DNA of 64,000 bases from Phycomyces nitens (GCA_022702545.1 JAHRBC010000002.1:7006001-7070000), one strand, 5' to 3'. Positions 1 to 12,422 are shown, counted from the stretch's first letter. The notes: generated by a model not told the origin, from the sequence alone. Numbers and translations are program-made.

Positions 1-2070
1 TGAGCGGATCAATAAAAAAAATACCTAAGTTCTCGAAAACTGCAAAGTGGATCCCTATCAACTCATCAATAACGTTCATAAGAGCGTAGAAACCACAAGA
101 CTTCAACCAAGAGTAAGCGCAGAACTCTTTGAACAACTTCAATATCTACAGGCAAAGCAATCTTCAAAAATTCAATGAAGTATTCCAAAATACCCGCGGT
201 TCATGAGTTTGGCTCAGCCAAGTTGCAAGACGCAGGAGCCCGAGACATTTCCATCAAAATACTCAAACTTCCATCAAGTGTTCGACACTTGGAATATTTA
301 GTAGATGACGATGGAAAGACGAATTTATTTGATCCATTGTTGGACAACTTTGACAGGCTTGTTTTGAAGACAAAATTATCCGAGATGCCACTTTATATGA
401 TCGTGGGCAGTAAAACTATATTAGAGGGCTCCATTACCCAAAAGGACAAGAACAATTACGAGGAGGTTCTTGGCGTGGGATCTGATCACAATTGCAGCAT
501 TTTCAATTTGGAGGACGAGGAAGAGGCACCCAATCCTCTCGCCAGCCCAATAAACCTTGTCAACAACCAACCACAGTTAGTAGCTCAACTACAATACTAT
601 ACAACAGGCCAGGATCTAATAATACCTGGAAAACTCCTAGCACACTTATCAGTATCGAACACAAATCACAGCACACCTATTTTCCCAATACATTATCTTT
701 TAACCCAATCGACCGCCAAGTAGCTATCCACACTGCCAGCAAACTCCTGTCGACAGCCATAATCGAACTCATGCCCACTCAATCAAAATACTGCCTATTC
801 AGTTTATTTACTATCCAACAAAAACCAACGTATCCAATGCAAGCATTTAAAAGTAAAAAGATGTTCCTTCAAGCAGGAACGTTTCGAAAAATACGCCTCT
901 ATGTGCAAGATTGACCTAAAAGATGCATATATTATGATTTCATACATCCAACATCTCAAAAGTACCTCGCCTTCAAAAACAAAGTCAAAGTTTATCAGTA
1001 TCGTGCACTCGCTTTTTGATCTTAATATGGGTCTACGATTGTTTTTAAAACTAATGTGGTATGCTGTAGAGCCGTTGCGTCAACAAGGTATTTGGCTGTC
1101 GTCCAAGTCAAAAGAAGAATTAATCAAATTAAGCGCGAGAGTAAATACATATCTACGGTCTTTAGGAAAAGTAACATCCAATATTTCAGTCATAGGCGAA
1201 GCTCTTCTCCACATTTGCCACCTACAACGAGATTCAGCCCGACTCAGCACCTCAACTATCAAAACTGGGAGAAGCCTTGCCATCTACCACCACAAAGTCG
1301 ACAGAAATTAAACTGATAGAAGGAGTCTGTATCCTCCAAGAACGGTCTGCCGACCCTGTTTCTAGTACCACCAACACCCCAAATCATCATCTACACCAAT
1401 AGTTTAGGTATAGAATAGGAAGCAAGCTCACTAATGCTAAACACATTTGAATTCTGGAACAACCAAGACAAGACAGCCTCCATAAACGTTCTCGAGCTGA
1501 TGCAGTATATTATGCCTTGAAGATGCACGCCACAAGATTCGAAAACTGCACAATAAAGGTTTTCATAAACAACACTACGGCACTCAAATACAAAACCAGG
1601 TTTAGCGGCACAGAATCTTTTTAGCTACAAGGAATTGCCGTGATGATCCAAGGTCTTTGCAACAAACACCATATAAGAGTAGCCTACCAATAAACTGTTG
1701 GGTTTGAGGACACCATGACCGATCAACTGTCCGGTAAACAGATTCCTCTCTACGAACAAGTAATTCCCAATAAGTTGTTCCTACAAATACAACAACAGTG
1801 TGGCCCATTGAGAATGGATGCCTTTGGAGTGTACCGCAGCAACTAGCTCAAGAGATCCTGGAGTCTTCGCACAGATCCCTTGGCCGAAGAACAGAACGCT
1901 TTCAAAAAAAAGTGGCTCCGAAAAGGAATGTACTTGAACCCTCCGTATAAGTTGATTCTAAAGGTCATACAACAGCTGAAAAAACAAAGGATCCAATAAG
2001 GGGTCTTGGTGAACCTCTATTGGACCCGTTAGTTTTGGTATCACCGTATCTTGAACTTATGAATTATAAG
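1..2070 (+). mobile_element. Decayed DIRS-like retrotransposon (gag-like, RT and RNase H remnants)
   Basis: A broken retroelement, probably beginning before the window. At 175-723 an open frame encodes a gag-like region; around 492-900 a second frame continues it with a glycine/arginine stretch (FGGRGRG) and then PTQSKYCLFSLFTI, resembling the start of DIRS reverse transcriptases. KIDLKDAY at about 904-927 is the RT motif containing the first catalytic aspartate, but the usual RPVLNLRPLN region before it is deleted. Frames after 1390 recall the DIRS RNase H and the following domain (LNPPYKLILKVIQQL near 1931-1975). Many stops and frameshifts; no YADD and no tyrosine recombinase were found here. 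The family assignment rests on remembered DIRS motifs, not on a search. Confidence 0.72.
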
Positions 2071-3660
2071 TTTATTATATTTATCACATTATATGTATTA
2101 TTCCCTAAAAAACAGAAGAACAAATTAAATATATGCTTAGACCGAAATGTATAAGAAAAAAAGAGAAATAAAGATTTGATTAAAGAATAAAACGTGACTC
2201 TGAGAACATCTATCACATTACTCGACTTTGTTTCTTCAATTCTAAGATAGAGTTTTCTTGGAGTTTGAGATGGTTAAAGCATCGGAGTTATTCATCAATA
2301 GTGAAAAGTGTAAAAATATAAATACTATTACCAATACCTACAGGTCTGGTCAAGGTTTCTTATAATTTCCAAAAGAAACTTTTTTATCGTATTGCATTTT
2401 TGAATGGAAACATTGGTTATGACACATAGTCTTGGTTGTTTAATAAAACAGTTTTTCTACAGTGGAAAGGTTTCTATAAAGATGCCGACAAGCAGTTCAT
2501 GTTTCAAAGGTATACTGTTCTATGCCATACTGGAGCTTGTATTCCATGGTGCAAGAAAAAAAAAGGTGTCTCTTTAATATCCTTGTGTTTTTATGGCTAA
2601 TACATATGCTAAATAATTACCAATGAGTAATGCGAATAGATATCAAAGATGTACTCTTACTCTTTAACATATCTAACCGTAACTTTCTCAGCGTTTAGCT
2701 TCATGTTGGCTTCATTTTTTATGATCATTTATATAAAAACATAATTAAAAAATACCTAGAGAAAATTAATTCCTGTCTACAATCTTGGAAAAGAAATCAT
2801 TGCCTCTTTTTGAATCTCTAATTCTGAAAATATAGCATGTATGTTAACCTCTTTATTCTATACCTTGAAATAAAAATAACAAGCATATTTAACCTGTGGT
2901 TTTATGTGTATAGTTATATACATTTTATATTAAATAAAATAAAAATAAAAATAAAAATAAAGCTATTAATGTTTGGCGTGGACATTACAGGCTTTGGTTA
3001 TAGACTTATTTCTGTCAAAAATACTTTCACAAACAGTATGTGATACTCTGGGGTTGAGTTGCTTCAAATCTTAAACGATGCAATTTTTAGAGGTATTTAT
3101 ATTGTTAATAACCCCCTTTCTCTCTTGAACTTTGGTCTTTGAAAGGTGTCAAGCGTCTTTGATCGACTGGATATTAGGACTCTAGGGTTGCCAATAGTCA
3201 AATCCCATAATCACCTATCGAATATTCGGTCATGTTGTATGTGAGTCAGTATGTTGGCTGGGTCTATCTTATATGTAAACACGGTGTTATATTTTTCATT
3301 TAATTATATATCCCATATTAAAGCCCGTTATCAATCAATCTGTATGAACATCTTGGACAACAGTCCCTTTAAATGGCAAGGGACCAAGCCTTTTGGTCTG
3401 TAAATGTCTATTACTATCCAACAACTCTTTCTATATTTTTTAGTTGTAATAATGTACAAAGTGTTTGACTCGACTCAATATATATTTAAATGCACAAGTT
3501 ATATTTTAGTTACGGTGGGAATATTCAGAATATACAATTGTTTTTTATTTATTTATTTAAAGGTGAAGATAATAAAGGGGAATTCATATAAAAGTGGCCA
3601 TAAAAGAGTGTGATAGATGATAACTTGAAGGTATGATACATGGGGATGGTTGAAAAGAGA

Positions 3661-4503
3661 CTATTTATGCAATTTAATAATATGTCTATCTCGATTGTAT
3701 TTGGTGGTATAAAGTTTGAGGCATATATGGCAGCCAAATTTTGGCCTGTCAACAGAATGTGTCTCCATGTGTCTTTGATAGCTGAATTTGATATAAAACT
3801 CTTCAGGACATTCTGAGCACATGTACTTCTTTGATTGATCTTGATCTGAATCATCTCTCATCACAGCTGGACGTCCATTTGGGCTGTATTGCCTAATAAC
3901 AAGCGTGGATTGATGTTGGACTTGAGCTGGAGGTGTTTGGGGCTGTACATCTTTATAAGAAATGGAATCATTAGATGTCTAGCAACCAACACATATATTA
4001 CAAACATAATATTTACCATATTCAGAGTAGCCTTGAGAAGATCCTGGGGAACTATGATCCAGACAGGGAAGATTCGGAGAATAAGGAGGCAGAGTACACA
4101 CTAGAGACAGATTTGTTAGTGTAACCTGAATATTGGCTTGGATTTACGAGTCACTTTGAGTATTTTATGGGGAATTTTACCTGCTAAAAAGTTATTCAAC
4201 TGGTCATCAGTAAGAGGGCACTCTGTGGGAGCTCCATATCTGGGATCACTTGGGTATCTGAATCCATTTTCCAGAAAGAAGTCTAGAAAGATATTTAGGG
4301 TACTTGGTCGAATAATTTGCGAGTATATAAATTACCATCTAAAGCCTAATAACAAGTTTGACCAAAACGATGACGAAACGTCCAAGGGGTTAGCTATATG
4401 CACTCGTTTCACATATAATCCAGACATTCGGGTCAACACTTGCCATGTTATCTGTATCACGCTGTGTATCAAGCAGGGAAACGTCAAACACAGCAATATT
4501 CAT
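3661..4503 (-). CDS. Small two-finger C2H2 zinc-finger protein, copy A
   Basis: I trace five exons (minus strand): 4503-4444, 4345-4336, 4282-4181, 4100-4017 and 3950-3661, total 546 nt, 181 residues. The ATG is the one in the shared leader context TTTTACAATG. Exon 5 ends with two C2H2 fingers, CSECPEEFYIKFSYQRHMETH-type and CHICLKLYTTKYNRDRHIIKLH-type, at the extreme C terminus; the N-terminal ~110 residues are acidic/proline-serine rich with no domain I recognise. Intron 1 begins with GCAAGT (GC-AG class) and exon 2 is only 10 nt (GCTTTAGATG). The finger exon is identical in protein to copy B. DNA binding and a nuclear location are inferred from the fingers; targets unknown. Confidence 0.8.
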
Positions 4504-4590
4504 TGTAAAAGAAGTAGAAAAGTAGTGGGAAGCAAAAAATAGAGGAATTGAGAACAAAGAATGAGGGAAAAATTGGTTTCAGCCTCTCTA

Positions 4591-4850
4591 TTTTATACTT
4601 ATGTCCATGGTATATCTTGAGAAACATAGAAGACCAGTGTTCTTAGAGTAAAGAAGTAGTAGGTAGAAGATGTTTACTTAGATAGTTTGTGTAACTTAAC
4701 ACGTTACTGATTGGCCTAAAAAACAAACTCAAAAAAAAAGATGGCCATTTTTAAGAGTCCGTCGTTTAGATCAATATATCAACCTATTCAACTTCTTTAA
4801 TTGTACTTCTTGGACCAAGCGCTGTCTTTTGTTTTCAATATAATCGCAAA
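4591..4850 (-). promoter_or_regulatory. Copy A promoter: TATA box and conserved upstream block
   Basis: On the minus strand a TATAAAA lies at 4597-4591, about 90 nt before the ATG. Further upstream is an inverted CCAAT (ATTGGCC near 4710), then a block at 4850-4777 containing GTCCAAGAAGTACAATTAAA, conserved in every copy of the family including the most diverged one at 9.4 kb. Confidence 0.6.
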
Positions 4851-5367
4851 AATTACTAAATTTCATGAAATTTATCAGACAAATTAATTTTATAACTTGC
4901 TACTACTCTACAGCCTACATTGATAGACAGTCAATTATATTATCTTTTGATATAACTCTATGGAGACTATGTCTAATATACTATTTCATTCGGATTTTTA
5001 TAGCTGGTTATATAAACACTATTTCAATTATTAAAATAATTTCATATTTTGCTATTCAATAATATATAGGCTGTATACAAGTATAATAAGAGTGCACTAA
5101 TATACATATATAATCCCTTATACTTAAAGATGATCAATTCAGTATTAAATAGACATCTTGGCTATATGGTTAAAGTGATGGTTTATTTATTGAATATTAA
5201 AAAGACTTTAATATTTTATTAAATTATATTGATAAGAATTTAAAGTTATTTTATATCATTGTGGTGGTTAAAGAAGTAAATGGTCTGTGCACTGACAGCT
5301 TATAAAGTATTCTTTTGAAAAAGACATTCAAACTCTTTTCTTGGTAAAAAAAATTCAGGAACAAAGT

Positions 5368-5930
5368 TGTTCGTACATTTGTGGTACAAGTCTTTTTCAG
5401 AGTACAAATTTATTTATAATTCACTCGAATTTAGTAATATCCTCGTCCTCTTTCTTGGCTTCCTCCTCTTCCCTTTTTTATAAAACACCAATGAAAATGA
5501 TCAGACGATTTCCTTTTATGCTTTAAAGTTCCAAGCCTTGTTTTACGTCACTCGCTCACGAATGATACTTTTGTCCTAGATATCTGTGAGAATACCCAAA
5601 AGATCTCTTTTAATATAAAACCAAATTATTGTCATTAGCAAAGACTTGTTCAGAAATACATTCGTTAAAAGTCACTATGAAATATATAACCAGTTGCTTT
5701 ATTGGCTTTTTTTTTAAAGAAATCTATGGCTTGAAAAATATATGTAGTGACGCAAACAAGGCTTGGAACTTTAAAGCATAAAATGGTATAAGCCCATTAT
5801 TTTGTATTGAATTTTTATAAAAAGAGAAAGAGGAGAAAAAGAATATTACTGAGTCCAAGTGAATTATAGATACATTTGTACTCTGTATTAGACTTGTATG
5901 GTGTGTTCGTACATGGATATCAATGTTGAC
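5368..5930. repeat. Long imperfect inverted repeat (hairpin-forming), copy A
   Basis: Left arm about 5368-5560 and right arm about 5738-5930 are imperfect reverse complements. The inner edges are near exact: CTTTAAAGTTCCAAGCCTTG on the left against the reverse complement CAAGGCTTGGAACTTTAAAG on the right, both adjoining a CGTCACT motif. The outer edges share ACAAGTCT and CAGAGTACAAAT. Spacer about 180 nt. The same structure recurs in copies C and D, and B keeps the left arm and a cut-off right arm. Confidence 0.75.
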
Positions 5931-6150
5931 ATATTGTTCACAAGCCCAAGACGTTTTCCAATATAAAGTTATAAGAAATCAAAGCCTTGCGTTGGAGAGC
6001 TATAATATTTTTTAACCCATTTAATGGCTTTATTTTGTATGAATTAACTTTAATAAAAAAGACTTTAGTTCAAAGATATGCCACCAAGAGAAAATTACAT
6101 GGCAAGGATCCTAATTTTTCATGGAATTGAAACAGATTAAAGGGCTATTG

Positions 6151-9077
6151 TCGGCAATTAAATCATGAATAAAACGCAAGTCACTTGTCTGTGACTTTGT
6201 ATTTCTGTACCTGACCAACTTACATTAATCCACCAAAAAAGATAAAAGATGCTTTGTGGACTAATTCTTAGGTTCATAACTGTGTTTTCTGACTAAAATA
6301 ATAATAATACTTTACGAGGATTTTGAGATTTCTATCCAAAGTTCTGCTATAAACGGAATTGGATCAAGAGATATTAGGGTGTAGCAAAAATGTCAAGATT
6401 GCCTTCAATGTAATTATATAAGTCTCTGGATCCTAAAATCTATACTTTCCTCGAGCATCCCAACAGCATTATTTAGATAATAGAATATTAATATAAACAA
6501 AGTTTACAAAGTTGAAAAGAAAGTTATCTCGGAAAAATATACTTTTTGTCGCCATGATGTTGATGATGATGGCAAAGAGTAATTTTATGTTTCTTCTTGG
6601 ACATTAGATTATGGAATCATAAAGACCTGATTACTGCTTGACATGAGGAATTATATTTTCCAATGGTATCAGTAAATTGATACCGCAAAGAAAGTCCCAC
6701 TATTACGCATTACTCATATATCTTTGTGCTCAATACTTTTTTTACGCATCACAATCAACATCATCAGAGTAACTTTTTGAACCGACCTTTTCTTTGTTTG
6801 GGAGCAGACGCTGTTAAATAAATAGTATTCCAAAACTCGGGAATCTATCAAATATGGCTGCTAGCATAATAATATGCTTAGAATAAGTAAAGATTCTAAA
6901 CTAAATCAATTTACATTGTACCAATCTTGCCAACAAGAGTTTAATATCGCTCAAACAAACTGCAATCAGTCAGCCCTTTACTCTTCGCATCAACATGTTA
7001 GAAATTTTACCGCTGTAAAAACGGTGTCAAACATAGATCGCTACTCGGATCTCTTTCTTGCTTTGGTCTTTGTCTATCAAAAGTAAATAAAGAACTCCTA
7101 TATTATGTTTTGACTAGTATTCTTATTGATTTATATAGTCCATGGCTTTACGCTGTGTCGATTCAACGGTATACCATTTTGCAGTAAGTCGGCAATACCG
7201 TTATTTTATATGTGAAGTTTTATCAAACGAAATTGAAACAAATTCCAAAGTCGATAGTTAAAGCTAGATGCACTATATTCCGCCCCATAAAATGCAACAA
7301 AAACGTGGTATTGCCACCATTCCCATAAAAAAAAAAACAAAGAAAAAAATACCTTTCACCCGTAATGCAACTTCATTCTTACATGTCACCAAGCGACCCA
7401 AGATTACGAACGAAAACACCCCAATCTTGTCCGTCACATCAACAGTAATTAGTCCACACAACGCACATTTGACTCCTGGACATAAACAACTTTCAAACCA
7501 ATAGTTGATTGCTGAAACCAACGTGTCATTGAAAAACATTATTGTAGCATATATTATATGCTAAAGCAAGCGGTAGAAATCGAATCGGTGAACTTACCCC
7601 ATTTTCTCTGGACGTTTACCCAGCCAGATAATATTGCAACTGACTATGGGGTTCTTCAGAATATTATCTAATATGTGTGAGCGGATTTTTGTAAAAGTGT
7701 CATTGAAATGTCTTTTGCCAACCGAAATGTGAACGTTTGTTTTTGATAGACCGTGTTACTCCCATTTTCCAAACATTTGGTGACCAGAGCCAGTTTCTTG
7801 GATTCCAATGGTGCGAGATTCCTACCAAAGAGCATGTCGAATTGGCCATTGACCCAGATACAAGGATGCAAACTACACCGATCAAATAATATGTTGGGGT
7901 TGGGTACAATATTAATGGCCACAGTCGTTTGGTAATGGAAGGACCAAGCAGTAGAACCTTAAACGAAGACTTGGATCACACCCAAGATGATATAACTACT
8001 CACTCCATTCTTACGACGCCATACCACTTCATCGTCTTCTAGTCTTTGTTTTGTTGTGTCATATTCTCTGCAGTGTGTATGTAACTACCATTAATCTTTC
8101 TACAACAGTATTGGACCCTGATAATATTGGTAGTTATGATACGTAACTCTTTGTTTATTATAAAAATAAAAACCAACTGAAGAAACAGTTAGATAAAAAT
8201 AAAGATAAAATACTATGGATTTCCTACCGAAATAGAGATCGTTGGTTATGAAAGATTTGATGAGAATACGTATGAAAGTTAAGAAGGGTGAAGAAAAGAG
8301 GAAAGTTAAAAGTTGACTAAAATATATATTGTGTGTAAATTGAAATATTGGATTTGGTAATCCTGGCAATCGTTGTACCAAATGGTAATACTGCGTATAA
8401 CCATTTCAGTTATATTAAAACGGATATGCGATCTGTGGATATTCCTCTTACATTTAACAATTGTCATTTATGGATGCAGGACTTTGAAATCGTCGCCTAT
8501 CTTTTTGCTTTTCTTCAGGAGCAACAAGTTATCCTGAAAAACAAAACAAAAAAGACATGAAGGAAAGCTCGGGTGTCATTGAGAAGAAGAAAAACAGAAA
8601 TAGAGGATTGCATATTCTTTGTGAGATAATTGGGGCCATGTAACCTCGGTCTGTTTGACGTTATTTATTCAATAAAAGATACAAGTTATGACAGTATTTT
8701 CTGATTATCTAAATATTTTCACCTTGTCATTTTGGCAAAGCTTATTTCCAACAATCTGCAAATCATTATTTACGTCGAGCGAAACTTTTACACAGTAGAT
8801 GCGCAAAAGAAAAGTTTCCGAGAAAAAAAGTGTACTCCTGTTATACATGTATATATCCAATATTTTATTGAAAAGTAAAATATCAAATTAGTCTTATAAT
8901 TGAAATAGTCTCTATATAAACAGCTATGAAAAAGTTGAATAAAATGATATATTGGACAAAATCCCCCAAGGAATTATATAAATAGATAATATAATTGGCT
9001 ATTTTAAAGTGTAGACTGTAGAGTGGCAATAAATTATAGCATCAGGTTACCCAATCACTTTGTAAAAGCAAAATAAT
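6151..9077. other. AT-rich region without a recognised gene
   Basis: 6230-6660 is related to 56125-56650 beyond copy D, so repeat sequence extends past the unit edge here. A ~60-bp short repeat (TTTATCAAACG, GAAACAAATTC) lies at 7216-7275. Open frames at 7268-7504, 7668-7922 and 8348-8560 are short, overlap on both strands and give no family I recognise. I found no RNA gene. Confidence 0.5.
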
Positions 9078-9339
9078 CTTTGCGATTATATTAAAAGGGC
9101 AAACGCTGCGTTTTGTCCAAGAAGTATAATTAAAGGCATTAACTAGGTTGATCATTATGGAAATGTCGGGTGTTTAAAATTGCCGTCTTTTTCTTTTTGG
9201 CCAATCATGCATCAGTCAACATACGAAAATAGTTCGTTATAATCTGGAATCCTGGTGTAACAGGAAGGGAAGAAGTGTAGATACCTGATGGTCCATTGGG
9301 TTTAGGAGAAAGAGGACTACCAATGGGCCAAGTATAAAA
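9078..9339 (+). promoter_or_regulatory. Promoter of the diverged zinc-finger copy: upstream block, CCAAT, TATA
   Basis: 9078-9153 contains CTTTGCGATTATATT and TTTTGTCCAAGAAGTATAAT, matching the block upstream of the other five copies. GGCCAATC follows near 9200 and TATAAAA at 9333-9339, about 90 nt before the ATG. Conservation here, where the coding sequence has diverged strongly, argues for function. Confidence 0.55.
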
Positions 9340-9427
9340 CGGCAACAAAATATGATTATTATAAAAATCATTCTATTCTCTTTAGCTCATAAATTCTACT
9401 ATTCATAACCACTTTGCCTCTTTTCCA

Positions 9428-10293
9428 ATGTCGTTTAATCAATTTGACGTCTCTCCTCTTACTCCCAGTAATGATGTACAGGATCTTTTGGTATGTATTC
9501 AAATCAAGATCTATGGATTTGTAAAAGTGGAAGAATACTATAGAAATATATACATTTCACTTGAATTGCTGCCCTTATTAACATTTCTCTATTCAGTATG
9601 ATGGACTGGCAATGGCAGGTAATTCCCACACAAAATCATTTTGTTTTGAGACAGCTCACAAACTCTTTGTCTAGATTTTAACCTATGTCGTATTCCAAGA
9701 TGTCCAAGTGTTCCCAGTCAGATTGATACAATAATGTATTATCTTACTGATGAAGAGTTGAACTATCATTTATCAGGTATTAGTTTTTGTGATAAGCTAA
9801 TATAAAATATTTCTTAATGTTTGTCTTGTATTGTACTAAAACATATTCTTCTAGTGATCTCTTTGTTTCCAGATTCGCCATATCTACCTTCTCTTGATTA
9901 TAGCTCCCCATCATCTTCTCAAGATTCCTATGAAGAAGGTAAATATTATATTTATAATACATATCTGATTGCCAGCCATCTGACGATTCAATTGCTTATA
10001 AAGGTGCAAGGTCAGAAACCACTCCAGAACAAGTAAAGTCTGTTTCTACTGAGCTTATCATTAAGCACTACAATCCAAATGGACCGCCGGTTGTTCTGAA
10101 TGAAGATGAGGAACCAATGTATCCTATGGAACATGCATGTTTGGTGTGCTCTCAAAGGTTCAGTTCAAGATATAACCATACTCGACACATGGAAACACAC
10201 TCTGATAATCGAGTAAAGTTTCCCTGCCATCTATGCCCCAAATATTTTACAGCCAAGTTCAGTCTAAACAGACATATCGACAACCTCCATTAA
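9428..10293 (+). CDS. Two-finger C2H2 zinc-finger protein, most diverged copy
   Basis: Five exons: 9428-9490, 9597-9618, 9675-9776, 9855-9938 and 10004-10293, total 561 nt (186 residues, in frame throughout). Exon 3 and exon 5 have the same lengths as in the other copies (102 and 290 nt), and the shared text LTDEELN and HYNPNGPP marks it as a family member. Intron 1 starts with the standard GTATGT where the other five copies have GCAAGT, and exon 2 is 22 nt rather than 10. C-terminal fingers are CLVCSQRFSSRYNHTRHMETH-type and CHLCPKYFTAKFSLNRHIDNLH-type. It is not inside a recognisable repeat unit, so it could be an older, stationary locus. Function unknown; DNA binding inferred. Confidence 0.8.
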
Positions 10294-10774
10294 TAACCTC
10301 TCTTTTTGCGTTTTTGAGTCCTTTTAACGAATTATTTTTTTTGAGGCTCTTGATATTTTGTGTACTCTTTCTTTACTAGCTTTATAGTTATCCCTCTTTT
10401 TTTTTGGCATTTTTTTAAGAAATAAAATCATTTTATGCTCTGAAAATTCTCATACTAATTAAAAGTACAAAAGATACAAAGGAATATTTATTTCACACTG
10501 ATTATGCAAAATATTCAATATTTTATCTCTAAATAATGGTAACATTGAATATCTTTAAAACAAACTTTGGTTTTTTCTCTAAAAAAACATTAATACATTT
10601 AACAGTAATATTTGAGATCAAATAATCGATACTTTACACTCTCAGAAAACAAATCATCGTCTCGTTTTTTTCAATATATATTTCTGAAAACATATTATAT
10701 ATATCAACCTCTTCATACTATATCTTCAACTAATAACATATATTTTATAATAAATAAAGTAAAAAATAAAAAGC
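10294..10774. other. AT-rich spacer, faint similarity to the start of the repeat unit
   Basis: No gene seen. From about 10680 the text (TTCTGAAAACATA, CAACCTCTT, AAATAAAAAGCT) is a degraded version of 2820-2970 in copy A, so the edge of copy B is eroded rather than sharp. Confidence 0.5.
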
Positions 10775-11476
10775 TGTTAATGTTTGGTGCGCTCATTACA
10801 GGCTTTGGTTATAGACTTATTTCTGTCGAGCATACTTTCACAAACAGTATGTAATATTCTGGGGTTGAGTTACTTCAAATCCTAAACGATGTAGGTTTTA
10901 GAGGTATTTGTGTGGTCAATATCCCTCTTTCTCTCTTGAAATTTGACCTTTGAAAGGTGTCAAGCGTCTGTGATCGACTGGATATTAGGACTCTAGGGCT
11001 TCAGTAGTAAAATCCCATAATCAACCATCAAATATTCGGTCATGTTGTATGTGAGTCAGTATGTTGGCTGGATCTATCTTATATCTAAACATGGTATTAT
11101 ATTTTTCATTTAATTGTATATCACATATTAAAGCCCATTATCAATCAATCTGTATTAACATCTTGGACAACATACCATTTAATAAATAACAAGGTACCAA
11201 GCCTTTCGGTCTGTAAATGTCTATTACTATCCAACGACCCTTTCTATAATTTTTAGCTGTGAGAATGTACAAAGTTTTTGACTGGACTCAATATATATTT
11301 AAATGCCCAAGTTATTTTTTTTTAATTACACTGGCAATATTCAGAATATACAATTGTTTTTTATTTATTTATTTAAAGGTGAAGATAATAAAGGGGAATT
11401 CATATAAAAGTGGCCATAAAAGAGTATGATAAATGATAACTTGAAGGTATGATACACGGGCATGGTTGAAAAGAGA

Positions 11477-12328
11477 CTATTTATGCAATTTAATAATATG
11501 TCTATCTCGATTGTATTTGGTGGTATAAAGTTTGAGGCATATATGGCAGCCAAATTTTGGCCTGTCAACAGAATGTGTCTCCATGTGTCTTTGATAGCTG
11601 AATTTGATATAAAACTCTTCAGGACATTCTGAGCACATGTACTTCTTTGATTGATCTTGATCTGAATCATCTCTCATCACAGCTGGACGTCCATTTGGGC
11701 TGTATTGCCTAATAACAAGCGTGGATTGATGTTGGACTTGAGCTGTAGGTGTTTGGGGCTGTACATCTTTATAAGAAATGGAATCATTAGATGTCTAGCA
11801 ACCAACACATATATTACAAACATAATATTTACCATATTCAGAGTAGCCTTGAGAAGATCCTGGGGAACTATGATCCAGACAGGGAAGATTCGGAGAATAA
11901 GGAGGCAGAGTACACACTAGAGACAGATTTGTTAGTGTAACCTGAATATTGGCTTGGATTTACGAGTCACTTTGAGTATTTTATGGGGAATTTTACCTGC
12001 TAAAAAGTTATTCAACTGGTCATCAGTAAGAGGGCACTCTGTGGGAGCTCCATATCTGGGATCACTTGGGTATCTGAATCCATTTTTCAGAAAGAAGTCT
12101 AGAAAGATATTTAGGGTACTTGGCTAATAATTTGCGAGTGTATAAATTACCTTTTAAAGCCTAATAACAAGTTTGACCAAAAAGACAAAAGGATGTCAAA
12201 CAGTCTAGGGGTTAGCTATATGCACCCAGCTCTCTTATAATCCAAACACTCGGGTCAGCACTTGCCAATTTGTCCTCTGTACAACAAGGTGGATCAAGCA
12301 GGGAAACGTCAAACGCAGCAATAGTCAT
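11477..12328 (-). CDS. Small two-finger C2H2 zinc-finger protein, copy B
   Basis: Exons on the minus strand: 12328-12266, 12160-12151, 12098-11997, 11916-11833 and 11766-11477, total 549 nt, 182 residues. Exon 1 (MTIAAFDVSLLDPPCC...) differs from copy A, whereas exons 3-5 with both intervening introns differ from copy A at only two positions that I could find over about 647 nt. The finger pair is identical to copy A (YIKFSYQRH and TTKYNRDRH helices). GC-AG intron 1 (GCAAGT) and the 10-nt exon 2 (GCTTTAAAAG) are retained. It converges on the 9.4-kb gene and diverges from the 14.3-kb copy. Role unknown. Confidence 0.8.
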
Positions 12329-12422
12329 TGTAAAAGAAGTAGGGAAGTAGTGGGAAGCAAAAAGTAGATGAATTGAGAAGAAAGAAGAGATAATGAAGAA
12401 AAAATTGGTTTCAGAGCCGCTT

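Larger units (their letters stand above)
2258..6150. repeat. Interspersed repeat unit, copy A (~3.9 kb) carrying a zinc-finger gene
   Basis: This segment is closely related over its whole length to 30124-33945 (copy C), and in parts to 10775-13535 (B) and 52620-56660 (E plus D). Shared landmarks in order are an AT-rich part containing ATGTTTGGCGTGGACATTAC near 2970, the zinc-finger gene on the minus strand, its promoter block, an AT-rich spacer, an inverted repeat at 5368-5930, and a terminal part ending near AAAGGGCTA at 6144-6152. I could not find terminal inverted repeats or a target-site duplication at the A and C edges. It may therefore be a transposon of unknown type or a dispersed segmental duplication. 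Confidence 0.75.

Noticed and set aside
175..914. Two overlapping frames as separate host genes
   Set aside because: They join by a frameshift into one gag/RT-like retroelement text and are followed by RT and RNase H remnants.
7668..7935. Open frames on both strands that resemble transposase text in places
   Set aside because: Overlapping frames on both strands, no complete motif, and I could not place catalytic residues.
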